Assembly: GCA_003255025.1 (NCBI GenBank)
Contig: QANY01005401.1
Location: 598,995 to 662,994, forward strand
Reading direction: 5' to 3'
Source: Datisca glomerata
Lineage: Eukaryota; Streptophyta; Magnoliopsida; Cucurbitales; Datiscaceae
Length of the DNA: 64,000 nt
Positions 12,001 through 24,064 of this stretch are shown here, piece after piece; the stretch's first letter is position 1; each line of letters opens with the position of its first letter. The translations under genes and the position numbers were made by a program. The notes beneath the pieces are model-generated. The model ran no database searches. It saw nothing but the letters and a program-made list of their open reading frames with translations, and was not told where the DNA came from.

Positions 12001-12127
12001 GCCCTCTGATTTCAACACTCTTATTTTCAAGCAATCCAAGTGGTAAAGAAGGGTTCTGAAGATGAAAAATCTAAGCCTGGGATAAATAATAAGCTAATAT
12101 GTATGGATGTAATGGTCTTTGATTCGG

Positions 12128-12137
12128 CATTTATATG
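12128..12137 (-). promoter_or_regulatory. Candidate TATA box of the DREB2D-like gene
   Basis: The minus strand reads TCATATAAAT about 130 bp before the ATG. The position would suit a TATA box with a UTR of about 100 nt. Sequence only. Confidence 0.4.
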
Positions 12138-12730
12138 ACCATAGCAGAGCCTGATATGAAGTTTTGGACTGAAACGTGGCTTTGGAAGGGGGAAGGGATG
12201 ATACTTGGCAAGATGAAGGGGAGAGATCGTGTCCGTAGGTGGGGTTTAGTGGTGGGCTATCTTAGACACACATGGCTTCCAAGTTTGTTGGCGAGCTCAG
12301 GTGGCAAAGTGAACAGAGAGGAAAAGACCCAGTTTTGTTCTGCCTTTTCAGCGTTTTGAAAAATCAATGGGCAGTAATTCTATGAGGAGATTTTAGTCAA
12401 TAAAGTTTAAGAGATAAGGATGTGTGATTTTTCCCAAAAATAAAAAGAAAAGGATAAAGACAAAGAAACGAAATCGGATACCTAGGACTGAAAAATTTCA
12501 GCTATTTCTTCAACACCTTATAATTATTCTATATAAAATAATCTGAATGAGTAACAAAGTTTTAATACTCGATTAATAAAAAAAATCTTAAACCGGACGA
12601 AATAAAAAAATGGAACTTAACATAAAACATTGTATTGATCATATCTAAATGATGCATAACATACCATAATTAAAATAAATAATTCTAGTTTTCTTGTTTT
12701 GTCTTTTAATAAAACTATATCTAGACATTT
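12138..12730. other. Promoter-side intergenic DNA, nothing further recognised
   Basis: It lies upstream of the DREB2D-like gene and before the GA tract. No coding region or known element is recognised. Confidence 0.4.
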
Positions 12731-12919
12731 CAGAGAGCGATAGAGAGAGATGGACCCATTGAGAGGGAGAGAAAAGGAGGAAGAGAGAGAGAAAGAAATA
12801 GATAGAGAGAGAGTGAGAGAGACGGAGAGAGGGAGATGGAGGGAGTAAAGAAGGAGAGATAGTAGAGAGAGAGAGTGAAAGTGAGAGAGAAGAGAGAGAG
12901 AGAGTGTGTGTGTGTGCGC
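12731..12919. repeat. GA-rich purine tract, first block
   Basis: Imperfect GAGAGA repeats with interspersed GT and GG, nearly all purine on the plus strand, ending in a short GT/GC run (GTGTGTGTGTGCGCGCGC). The Ser/Leu-rich reading frames here are artefacts of the repeat. Confidence 0.9.
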
Positions 12920-12954
12920 GCGCTCCCGATAAAGAAGAGAAGAAAAAGGTGTTG

Positions 12955-13110
12955 TCATCCATCTATAAGTGTTGACCTAAGCCCCTTGTGCTGGGGCTCG
13001 GCTCCCGAACTATATGTGAGCTGCCTCTTTGCTACCGTGATAGCTGAAGCGAGGTCCTTCACTTTCTCCCTCCTAAGTTCGTTCTGAACCCACAACAGCA
13101 ATCCAGCCAT
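12955..13110 (-). pseudogene. Ty3/gypsy gag relic inside the GA tract
   Basis: The minus strand encodes about 51 residues. They include LLLWVQNELRREKVKDLASA followed by ITVAKRQL, which resembles the plant gypsy gag segment of type W-x-Q-N-E-L-R-R-x-x-V-x-D-L-x-x-A. It is ordinary mixed-composition DNA bordered on both sides by GA-repeat DNA. No other part of a gypsy element is nearby. The match rests on recall of the family pattern. Confidence 0.6.
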
Positions 13111-13116
13111 AAAGTT

Positions 13117-13534
13117 GTAAAGAGAGATGGAAAGAGAGGGAGAGGGAGGAAGATAGAACCAGAGAGAGGGAGAGCGAAGGAGAGAGGGGGAGAGAAAGAG
13201 GGAGAGAGAAAAAGAGAGAGAAAGAGAGAGAGTGAGAGAAATAGAGAGAGTGATTGCGAGAAAGAGAATGAGAGAAAGAGATTGAGAGAGAGTGTGAGAT
13301 AGAGAGAGAGTGAGAGAGAGTGAGAGATAGAGAGAGAATGGGGGAGGTAGAGAGACAAATAGAGAGACCGATAGAGCAAGTGAGAGAGAGGGAGAGGGAG
13401 AGAGGGAGAGCGAGAAAGAGAGAGACCAAGCAAGAAAGAGAGAGAGACCAAGCAAGAAAGAGAGAGACCAAGCAAGAAAGAGAGAGATAGTGATATAGAG
13501 AGAGATAGAGAGAGAGAGCAAGTGAGAGAGAGAA

Positions 13535-13568
<34 letters not shown>

Positions 13569-13836
13569 TAAAATCTCGAGAGAGGAGAGAGGGAGAGAGT
13601 CAAACCAAGAGGGAGAATGAGAGAAAGAATGAGAGTGAGTGAGTGAGCCATAGATAGGGAAAGATCGATAAAGCGAGAGAGAGAGAGAGAGAGAGTGCAA
13701 GCGAGAGAGAGACAGAGAGCAAGAGAGAGAGTGTGTGTGTGAGAGTAAAATTTTGAGGGAGGAGAGAGGGAGAGAGGGAGAGATTAAGAGAGAGAGTGAA
13801 CCACAGAGAGGGAAAGAGCGATAAAGAGAGAGGGAT
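13117..13836. repeat. GA-rich purine tract, second block (~720 bp)
   Basis: Almost all purine on the plus strand. It contains higher-order tandem units, for example three to four copies of GAGACCAAGCAAGAAAGA at about 13420-13490. GT runs lie at about 13535-13552 and 13730-13740. Long Ser/Leu reading frames on the minus strand are repeat artefacts. Confidence 0.9.
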
Positions 13837-13837
13837 G

Positions 13838-14008
13838 GTACTTTTCTTACGTTGACGATAGTCTCGGGACTTGAATAAATTATAAACACACTTTAATTAA
13901 TAGAAAGTTTTCATTCATTTATTAAACTCAATAATACAAAATGCCTGAAAAATAACTATATACTCATAAATGGTTATTACACCCTATTTTATGGACATAA
14001 TTTCAACA
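13838..14008 (-). repeat. Start of a copia-type 3' LTR
   Basis: On the minus strand a purine run CAAGTGGAAGAT (polypurine tract, 14009-14020) is followed at 14008 by TGTTGAAATTATG, a typical copia LTR start. I could not place the far end; the GA tract lies beyond it. Confidence 0.55.
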
Positions 14009-14290
14009 ATCTTCCACTTGGACTAAAGTATGCGTGCACAATCCTATATCTCCATGCCCTCCAGATGACCATTAAAGATTTTACTGTTTAAAATCTTTGT
14101 GAATGGATTTTATTGTTTAAAATCCTTATGAATGAATCTGCCAGATTGTTAACCATCAATATGTGTGTTACTATAACATCTTCAAGCTAAACAATCTTTC
14201 TAATCAAGTGATATTTACATTCTATACGTTTAAATCTAAACATGACTAATCAAACTTTTTATTCGTGAGAATATGAAAAAGACCTATAAA
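14009..14290 (-). pseudogene. Copia RNase H tail, decayed
   Basis: Minus-strand translation shows the degraded end of copia polyproteins: ECKYHLIRKIV, then HILMVNNLADSF, then the polypurine tract. It carries stops and frameshifts. The rest of the element is missing upstream. Confidence 0.6.
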
Positions 14291-16451
14291 CATAAGTTTG
14301 TCTAAGATTTATGAGGTGGTGGTGCCATTTTGGAACCAAGTGAACCCATATTTCAACGGGAATTTCGAAGTAGATAGGGGGAGTTCAGTTCATTGAATCT
14401 CTGGGGTTGGTTCGCATGAATCAAGAGAAACCCAAAATCCACCGAAGGCCGCCTTTTGTTTTCATTCTGTGTCATCCTTTGGCATTTCGGATTTGCAGGA
14501 TCTTAACAAATAGGATTTGTTTGACAAATCGTGACTGAAAATAAACAATCACTTCAATTCAAATAAGGAGGTGAAAAGATACTCACTATTTATTTTTTTA
14601 ACCTTTTCATCATATCATATATGATCTATCCATTTTTAGATCCCACGGATAGAAACTTGATAGATCATTTTTTTATTCAGCTATCAGACGGTCTAGATCT
14701 AAATCTTAACTCTTCAGCAATCTTAATAGATCATTTTCTTATTCAGCTATAGCTATCAGACGGCCTAAATCTAAATCCCAACTCTTCACCAATCATATGC
14801 AACGATACAAACCTCTTTGTTTTACAGCCCCTTCTATTTTCTTATTTTTCACCATATTTTCAATGGTGCATTATAAGGACGTTAATAATGATGTCAATTG
14901 AACATCATTATATAAGAGAATTAATGACATATGTATCTTTTTTTTTCTTACCAATAGAGACTTCATTAGAGACCATTTGAGAGTAGAAGAAATGGAACTA
15001 TTACGCGACATACAATGAACTGTAGATGTGGGATCATTACGTTTCAAAAAAGTTATTATATCTCACTTCTTAGAAAAAAACACTTAAATCAAAATAGTTA
15101 AGAGCCCGATGATACATTTATATAAAACTTAGATTCCGAGCATACAAAATAGAGCCATAGACAATTTGGATTTCATTATTTCCACCGGTGAACACATCAT
15201 AAATGGAGAATATAGCTGCAGCAAAAATGTGATTCCAATCCCCCAAGCCAACTCTAGTTTACTATTATCATAAAAATAATGTGTAACTGATTTTCTTGTT
15301 CATATTACAAATATAAATTATAAAGGAAAAAGAGAAAAAAATGCAACAAAAATAAGTCGTTGTATTTCTTTTTTTTACTTATTTTGAATTTTTATAGTCA
15401 TAATATTTTTAGAAAAAGGTCACACTCAAGTGCTTGAAGGAGAAATGTGAGTGATTATTTGGAAGCCTCAAAATTACTTACAGAAAGAATTGTAATTCTT
15501 TCTAGGTTTGCCTTTGTAGTTATTTAAAGTTATTCGGGGATTGTGAATTCCAGAAGTATTCGAAATTTTCTCAGTGGTGGGATTGACATGCCACCGGCCT
15601 ACTCATATTCCTACCATATTTATGTTTACTCCTCTCATATAAATAAATATGAAATATATGTATAACATATTAAGAAATAGTATTTTAAAAATTTTTATCG
15701 TATAATTTATACTACATATAAAAATGTAGAACTTAAGAGAAATATTTTTTAGATAATTTTCTACATTTTCTCAAAATTAAACATACAAAGTTATACGAAG
15801 AGTTTTTCAACACTCTGTTTAAATTATCGTCTTTAAAAACATTTTTTTCTCCCCATTTATTTATTACGTAAAATATCAAATGAAAATTTATAAATAAATG
15901 ATAAGTCTCTAATTAACTTAGTATTTCTTTACCTAATCATTTGGGTAGTATGAGTTACAAAACCATCTGAAGACTAAATTTAAACTCAATGAAAGAAAAT
16001 TAGTACAAAGCATATTATGCTAATCTTTTTTATAAATAAGATGTCTTACATCATTTGACTCAAATTATTTTTTCATACTCGTATATATCGTTCTATTTTT
16101 TTCATGGTAGTAAAAATCATGTAAGAGACGTAAAATAAGTTGAAAGCAACAAGTCATTCAGAACCATACAACTCTAATAATGAAAGTAGGAGTTGCTACA
16201 TTTCTAGCCTCCCAAAAATCAGCTACATTTTTACACGTGATGACGTACATTTTAACATGAAACTTTGCCTGCAAAATATGCATATAGAAGCTTAATGAAC
16301 TAGTGTTGCACCCCTATCTACTTTGTTTAGAAAAGAAAACAATAAATTTATATGAATATTGGGGGAGAAGTTTTATGGAACTATGTTATCAGGCTGATAT
16401 TACGGCTATCAAAAATCTATTAGAGCCAAACCTGTCATGGTCTTTATGGTT
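14291..16451. other. Intergenic, no gene recognised
   Basis: AT-rich DNA with no coding region I can support. A near-duplicate segment (GATCATTTTTTTATTCAGCTAT and GATCATTTTCTTATTCAGCTAT) occurs at about 14660-14760. Confidence 0.5.
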
Positions 16452-19400
16452 TCACACTTTTTCCAATGCTTCATTGGGATCTCTACACTTCCTTAAGGCT
16501 GCTCTTATCTCCTTCAACATCTCATTCACCCCTATGCCTTTTCTGTCAACCCAAGAAAACAAAACGTTATACACCTTAGAAAAAAAAAAGAAAGTAATGC
16601 AGTAATTAACTGATCACGTCATTAATTCATAAATTAGACAACTAAAATACTACAGCTAGTTCATCTTGCTATTCTAAACTTCTGGAACAAAAGAAAAGTT
16701 CTAAAAAGACTTGGTTATGGACAACAAAAATGGACACACTTGACACCAGGAAAACAAAAGCAAAAGCAGTAATAATATTTCAATACGATTTGACAATGGC
16801 AATCCTATAGAAGTCATTGTTTACTGTGCAGGCCCTCACGCTACCAACTCTTTTATCTATTCCTCTCTCTCTTTTATTTTACTATCAATGCTCTGTGCCT
16901 TCTAATCACTCCTTGCTCCTTTAAAACTTCTCTCACTAATTCCCCTTTTTCAGATCATTTAAGCTATCCCTTCCTAGTTCTTCTGTCCCACCATATCATC
17001 TTCTCCTTCCCCTATCAGTATTTTACTCTACTTTTTCTAACAAACTCCTGAGATTGAATTGATGGATGACAACAATCAGCACTAACAGCACAGAATTCAT
17101 TTCATTGGTTTTATTTCAGATTAAGTGAAAAAAATCAGGTGTTTCAAACCGGCCTAAAGTACAGGGGAGGAAATATTTGTTCAATCACACAGTATTTTGT
17201 AAACAAGTGAAAACGATGAAAAATTCGACCAAGGTAAAGACCTAAAATGTTATAGCAATGTTAAACTAAGAAATAGAAAGATGCATGACATGGGACCTTT
17301 ATGTAAGTAATAATCGATGATGTTGACCTACAAACATTAAGGATAGACCTACAAAGGACAATAGTAATGAACTTACAGAACACTAACGCCAACAGCTGAA
17401 AGAGGCCGGGGATAGTCCTCAATTTCTCTATCCCTTTTATCTTCAGGAACATTTGCATATCCATCTTCAAGTGGTAATAATTGATCAGCGTCCTCAAAGC
17501 TCGTCGCTGACTCAAAAGGTGCATTGTCACTTCCAATTCTCGATATTTCTTCAATCAAATCTGAAAGTCTATTTCTTGCCTGAAAACGTAGCATTTATCT
17601 AAAAATTAAATTATAATAACTAATAGAAAATATTCTTCATTTTTGTAACAAACTACAGAAGCAATAATAAGAGAATTGAAGTCACAAACCTCAGGAAGGT
17701 CAATCTTGTTTAAGACAACAATATATGGTCGTTCAAGGTACTCAGGATTGTACATCCGCAACTCCTGCAAACCAAATTTCCCAGTGTTTATAACAAAAAG
17801 TTTTTGAATAGCACTAGAAGAGATATATTCATCTAGTGATTAGAAAAAGAGGGTAAACAATAGAATTGCATACCATGCACCCACTGACCAACATTTTATT
17901 TTAATCAGAAGGGAGCAATATTTATTGCCAATATAGTGTGCAAAACTATCAAAAATTAAATGGAAAATAGAACGCTGGCACAATGCATAATAACCAAACA
18001 CGCTTCTTTTAAGAACTTTCGTACAAACACTTCAAAATTGGGCACAAGAATAGACGAGTGCTTCTGCAACACTTACTTCTTTGACAGTTCTGTAATCATC
18101 TACGGGGTTCTCAACAGCTGCATCAACAACGTGGACCAATAGGCGAGTCCTCCTTAGGTGCCTCAAGAAATTACGACCTAGACCCTAAAGAATAACAGTG
18201 TTTAAAGAAGCAACTTGAAGTGTCAAAATTCACCAAGAAAACAAGATTCGACCCAATACCTTTCCCAAATGAGCACCCTCAATTAGGCCTGGCAGATCTG
18301 CTAATGTTGCCTCAGATTGAAACATTCCTGCCCCTAAACTAGGATCCCCAACAAGACGTCCAAGGTTTGGCATTAATGTAGTAAAAGGATAATCAGCAAT
18401 ATCTGGTTTTGCATGTGTAATAGCTGCTAGAAGAGTTGATTTTCCAGCATTTGGGAGTCCCTACAAGCAAGAGCAAGCAAAAACTTCAAACAGCCATAGG
18501 AGCATAACCTCTCAATTCAAGAGCTAGTACTAGAAAACTTTATTCTACTTGACTCCAGGCTCAAGGTCCTTAAATGTCATTAATATCACATAGCAAAACC
18601 GGATGATAACTTATAAATTTTTAGATTAAAGCGATTCCAAGAAAAACTTGTTTCGAGAGAGTAATGGAGCTGGAAACATAGTCGATTGCTCAAAGAAACT
18701 GTTAACACATAGATGCAAAGATAAGCATAAGCAATACTCACAACTAGACCAACGTCGGCAACAACTCGGAGGATCAACTCCAAACTGACTTCCTCCCCGG
18801 GTTGACCTATAAGAAGAACCTGTAAACAAGTTAAACAATTTACATGATCAACAAACTACCAATTGAAAGATATCACATCAATAACTAATGTTACCTAACA
18901 AATATAAGACAAGATCATTGGTGAACATCATCTCAGAAATCAATTAATGGTTTGAACCTTGAGCAGAAACAAAATATATGATTCAACGATACATCTGCGT
19001 TGGTACATTAAGTGACAATCACCGAAATAAATGCATTGGTATGTTAAGTGACAATCACCGATATAAATGCATTGGTATGTTAAGTGACAATCACCGAAAT
19101 AAATGCAGGCAGATACTATTGGAAGGCCTATACCATGTTTCATCTAGAAAATGATAGTGCTTCAAATCTAATCTCCCGTATCCAAACCAAACTGTTGGTG
19201 TGCTAGTATCGTATATAAAGTCATAATTGCATGCTCATGGATTCAATAAATCCAAATTAAGTTCCTATAACTTTTTGCAGTGGACGTTAGATTTGCAGCA
19301 TGGTCCAAATCAAACCTTCGGATAAGAATATAAAAGGATTATAACAACCACAAAGATGTACCAAATCTCATTCAGCTGTAAACAATTAATTCATATGAAG

Positions 19401-20990
19401 ATGGGCTCTCAACAACAAATGATAAGTTAAGCTCACTGAGAGAAACGTTATAAGCATACAATCTGTGGAAATGATTTTTTGACAAAATGGAGTTGGTTGC
19501 TTCCAAATCCTCATTAATATCCTCAGACAGAGAAAAATTGGAACACCATTTATACCTTGTCACTTTCATCTTTCATCACATTACTTGTCAAAGCCATTAA
19601 CTTTTTCCTTTTGTGCTCTGGAATTTCTATCAAGCTGATCTGCAAAATAAAAGATAATCAATACAAGGGTCAATGTTTTAGATTTAAAATCAAGTTTACG
19701 GTTTAAACCTTCAGTTAATGGTAACAGCTAGCAGGTATCTTATACTATTAAGATCTTTTTTGAAATTTTTTATAATTCTTTTTATTCTTCACCAGCTGAA
19801 AAAACTAAGAATGGCAAAAAGAATCATAAAGTGATTAGATTGCAGGGTGAGAAACAAAGAAAGAAAGAAAACATATGATTTGCTACACAGATAGAGGCAT
19901 GACTGAAATAACAAATAATGGTCCATCTATTGAAAAACATATCACTCCTACCCCTCCTTGTCCACCTCTGGCTACAACAACCTCATCACCAGGATGAGCT
20001 AGATCAGCCAACAAGTTTCCCCTCTTACGTCTTACAACTGTTCCTGTACATGGACACGGCAACACGCAAGAAGGTTAAAAATGTTTAAATCATCCACGTT
20101 TTGCTTTGATTAGTCTACTTCATCGCATTATCTGGACTGTTTAAGATAAAAAGGAGAGAAGACGTGTGCAGATTACATTGTGAAGTATAAGCTTCGCATT
20201 CCTTAATTTACAGAGATAGACGTAAAACTGAAAAATGTAACACACAAACCTACAGGCACAGCAATACGTAGAGTTGGACCAGCAAAACCATTATGCACTT
20301 GTGAAGTCAGAACACCCATTGCATCGACATTTCCACCGCGCTTTGCATTATGGCGACGTTGCATGTGAAACTCCAACAGGGAATCTTCCCCCTCATCTGC
20401 GTATATTACGACGTCGCCACCACGCCCACCCATCGGAAGAATGAGTGATCCATCAAAATCCCGTCTATACAAGTTCCTTCTCCTTGTCTTCTCCTTGTCC
20501 TGCCGTCCATTAGACTTGCTAGCTGCCTGGCTAGGCAATTTAAGAGTAGCACCATGACCTCCATCTCCCGAACGAACTGTGATAATTGCCTGATCAAAAT
20601 ACTTGTGAGGTTCCCTCGTTACTGTAGCAGAGTTCAATGAAGGAGACTTGTTGGCCCCGGCAATTCTACACTTGATAAAGTAGTAGCCACAATTTTTCGA
20701 AAAGCTTCCGAACCGCTTATGCCCATGGATAAAAACGCCACGGTTACTACTGCAAAAGAAGTACAAAGTAAACAAAATATTGTCACCGACTCACGAGAGA
20801 GCTTTTTTTTACCTGAATAGAACATAGTGAGTTATTCTACTCGAGCATTTTCTTCAAACGAACTCCAAAACTGAAACCTCAGTCCTTTGAATCAAATGAA
20901 TTACCTATTTGGGAAAGTGTTACCGAGAACTAACGCACAATCACGAGAGAGAAACGAGGTCGAAGGAGGTAATGAAATCAGCGACACCAT
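16452..20990 (-). CDS. OBGC2: Chloroplast Obg-family GTPase, OBGC2-like
   Basis: Ten exons: 20905-20990, 20250-20749, 19952-20043, 19556-19639, 18742-18819, 18260-18460, 18077-18184, 17690-17764, 17377-17579, 16452-16542. All are GT-AG and in phase, giving 505 aa. Residues 1 to about 55 ([17 protein letters not shown]...) look like a plastid transit peptide. The Obg fold follows, with its Gly-rich signature ([31 protein letters not shown]). The GTPase domain has G1 GLPNAGKST (from residue 281), G2 DYPFTTL, G3 DLPGLIEG, G4 NKID (402-405) and G5 SAVG. Obg proteins bind the large ribosomal subunit; plant plastid members act in ribosome biogenesis. Exon 1 was chosen because only it supplies an in-frame ATG with the right phase. 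It is shorter than OBGC1-type proteins, matching the OBGC2 type. No defect seen. Confidence 0.93.
18960..19110. repeat. Tandem repeat in OBGC2-like intron 4
   Basis: Three copies of a unit of about 43 bp, with core TAAGTGACAATCACCGA(A/T)ATAAATGCA, at about 19008-19106, inside the intron between exons 4 and 5. Confidence 0.8.
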
Positions 20991-20998
20991 TATCCGCG

Positions 20999-21001
<3 letters not shown>

Positions 21002-21036
<35 letters not shown>

Positions 21037-21056
21037 ACAGGTGAGAGAGAGAGAGA
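21002..21056. repeat. (GA)n microsatellite next to the OBGC2-like start
   Basis: It reads as (CT)n on the gene's strand and begins about 12 bp before the ATG, so it should lie in the 5' UTR or core promoter. CT-rich leaders are common in plant genes. Confidence 0.85.
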
Positions 21057-21235
21057 GACCGCTTGGAGACTGTAGAGAGATTTTGATCAACAAGTGTATC
21101 TCGCAATTCAAAAGCTCAAGCCCAAATCTATCGACCGAAAAGCCCTAAAGATTGAGTCGCTTTACGCCGGTATTTTAGGGTTTTTTTACACAAATAACTA
21201 TAATAGAAATTTAATATAAAAATGTTCTACACCTT

Positions 21236-21425
21236 AAATCTCTCTCTATCTCTCTCTCACTCTCACTCTCTCCGGGTCTCTCTCTCGTCTCTCTCTATAA
21301 ACACAATAATAAAAGGACAGGGTAGAGATATTTATAGAGAGAAAAAGATCTGAAGAGAGACAGAGAAAGAAATATCTGGAGAGAGAGGAAGGGAGAGGGA
21401 GTGAGTGAGAGAGATGTAAATAGAG
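21236..21425. repeat. CT/GA-rich microsatellite region
   Basis: CT-rich DNA (about 21236-21296) followed by GA-rich DNA (about 21325-21425) on the same strand, with no coding content. Confidence 0.8.
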
Positions 21426-21431
21426 AGATTG

Positions 21432-21441
21432 AGATATATAT

Positions 21442-21484
<43 letters not shown>
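21432..21484. repeat. (AT)n microsatellite
   Basis: An almost pure TA dinucleotide run, followed to about 21980 by a wider zone of ATATGTA-type low-complexity sequence. Confidence 0.9.
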
Positions 21485-21485
<1 letters not shown>

Positions 21486-21989
21486 CGATATAAGTGTATA
21501 TGTGACATAACATGCATAAGATATATGTGACATAACACATATAACATATACGTAACATCTACGTATATATATTTGTCATATACAATATAAATATATGTGG
21601 CATATATAACAATATATGTTGGTATATATATCTTGCAACACATATAACATATACATATATGATCAAAGTCAAATAAAAAATATGTATAACGAGTGTATAT
21701 AATGTCTGTGCGTGTATATATACACAAACACACACTATATATATAGTAATAGTAAATAATAATATGTGATGTACAAAAATATCCAATATGTATGTAATCT
21801 ATAAATATATATATGGAAAGAGCTTTATAAGCAATATAAATATATAATATGCAAATATATACTTTTTTATTTTATGTATGTGAGTGTATATAATATGTGC
21901 GCGTTGTCTTTATATAATATATATTATATATGAATGATGTATAAAAATTTCTAGAGCATATAAAAATATCTATATATATAGGGTGGAGG

Positions 21990-23205
21990 TTAAGTCAGCC
22001 GAAAGATGATTATTGGTTAAAAAAATGGATAATCTAAGAAGGGATCTTCAAAATTTGATTACTTCAACTTCATTAACCTATGTTACTCTATTTTGGTTAC
22101 TACTCTCTAGTGATAATAATTGATAATCCAAAATTTGCAGTTGAATTTCTTCTTTCATTTGGTATTTTTGCATATCCTTGTATGTGTTGTATACAATTGT
22201 ATAACATATATACTATTGTAGTGTATTGAAAACTTTCTCAAAAGTTTTAAAAAAATTGAATATTTTTTTTAAAATATTTTCTGTCCCAATATTTTCATGA
22301 ATCTCTCTATTTAAATTCCTCTCTCACTATTTAAATCCCTCTCTAAAATCTCTCTCTCAATAAACACAATAATTAAAGATAGGGTGAGAGATTCAGAAAG
22401 AGAGAGAATTTACATAGATAGAGATATTTGGAGAGAGATAGAGAAAGGAAATTTTTAGGAATATAAATAGAGAGAGATGATGTGACGGTTACAAATAAAA
22501 AAGAGAGGGTAAACTACTAAATACAAATAAAGAAAACTATTTGATTTATTTAAATTTACTAAATTAATTGTTATTTACAGGAAACTGCTACATATGATAA
22601 TTTTTAATAATTATTGACATAATTATATTTAAAATATAAAATGTGTCTAAATAGTAAGAATTCTATATTTTAAGCCCAGATAGCAAATAAAATCACATAT
22701 TCTACCGAAATGCTAGTAAATGACCTCAATTTAAAATAGACTTTAACAAATGACCCACTATTTGATTGGGATGCAAAAATAATCCTCTTCATTGTTAGTA
22801 AGGAAATTACAAGCTTCAGTAAGTTCGGGAACTATTTTAAAAGAATGACGTCAAACTTTTTGTGTGGAATCATGATCAGTGAAATTTTTCAAAAAATTTA
22901 TTTTTGCAATTATTGCATGTAATAAGTGGGGACAAAATGTTAAATAGCGGTGGGCATGTTTGCTAAAACAATTGAAAGATTATTTAGCCATTTACATTGG
23001 AACGCATCCTCGGAACGTCCACCAAAAAGCCATCTCTCATTTGCATCCATTTATCAAAGTTTTGGTTATATTCTTTTTTTTTTTCTCTTTTACCTCTAGG
23101 TCAGTAGGACTTTGTACATTATTAAAGAATTTGTTTGCAGCGTATTTTTGAAACATTCTCTAACATATGATAAATGCAAAGAAGGTTAAATCCCTTGAGT
23201 TGTAA
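21990..23205. other. Intergenic, no gene recognised
   Basis: AT-rich DNA with a CT/GA microsatellite patch at about 22300-22480. No supported coding region. Confidence 0.5.
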
Positions 23206-23211
23206 AGAAGG

Positions 23212-23470
23212 TATACGCTCCTAAGCGTGAGATCAGCTGGTTGAGAAGGTCGAATGAATGTCTTGGTAAAGATTCAAGGTTCGATTCTTCTCAATAACTC
23301 TTGAAGAGATGGTATATCTATATCTCATCACTTACTGTTCGATTACCCTCAAACTTCGGTTCGACATGTGTGCGGTGGAGGGGACATCGCCATGGTGACA
23401 GGTGGACACAATGTTCCCTTACCGGGTGGCGAGGTCAACCCCTCCTCCTACTCATTTTTTTCGGCAAAAA
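23212..23470 (+). mobile_element. Possible tRNA-derived SINE
   Basis: It contains an A-box-like segment (GATCAGCTGGTTGAG, from about 23231) and a B-box-like GGTTCGATTCT (about 23279-23289) with pol III promoter spacing. It ends in T/A-rich sequence. Candidate flanking repeats (AAGGTA near 23208 and 23471) are too short to be decisive. Confidence 0.4.
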
Positions 23471-24064
23471 AAGGTAGAAGAGAACTGGTGCAAAGCACAT
23501 CAAACCAAAACTTAAGAAAGACACTTCAACAGCAAACACTCTTCAAATCCCTTTCTCTTTTCCAGTATCAGAAGTAGCAAACGGTGAAATCATAGGCATA
23601 TAATAATAATTTTATCCAAGTTTTTCAAACTTATTGAATAATAACTAAGCATGATGATCTATTTCTCTGCCTCTTCAAAACTGAAAACTGACCTTAGATT
23701 TCATTATAATCTGATATATGAATTCTGAATGCTGGGCAGCATATACAAGCCGTGTATCGGAGTAACTGAGCCGAGCCACCAACTCGAAGAAAAAACCAAT
23801 TTGCTCAGGGATTGAATGACAGTTTCTTCAAAGGCCATAGCCAATACACCCATCAAGAAAAAGGGTATTACCTTACCAATTTAAGGTGGACCCAAAGACA
23901 CATAAGAGAGACCGTTCGTTCATCAACTTTTTTAGAGGTAAGCAGGCATTTAGGACATGTATTCTACCACGACCAACTCTTATATCAAACCACATGTGGC
24001 AACAGGATTTCAGCCGGATAACTCAGTTGTCCCTTGCCAGAAAAGCTTCAAATACTTACTTGAT

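Noticed and set aside
12001..12039. Upstream extension of the DREB2D-like protein
   Set aside because: The frame is open, but the only start-like codon there is TTG. The ATG at 12000 fits family N termini better.
12955..13889. Long Ser/Leu-rich reading frames (up to 276 residues) on the minus strand
   Set aside because: They are translations of the GA/CT repeat in all frames, without domain or splice context. Only the short gag-like segment at 12955-13110 has real sequence content.
17373..17579. Exon 9 as the last exon of the OBGC2-like gene
   Set aside because: The apparent stop overlaps a consensus GTAAGT donor, and a further exon at 16452-16542 restores the conserved Obg C-terminal end in phase.
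21295..21786. Tyr/Ile-rich reading frames on the minus strand
   Set aside because: Translation of AT and GTATAT low-complexity DNA.
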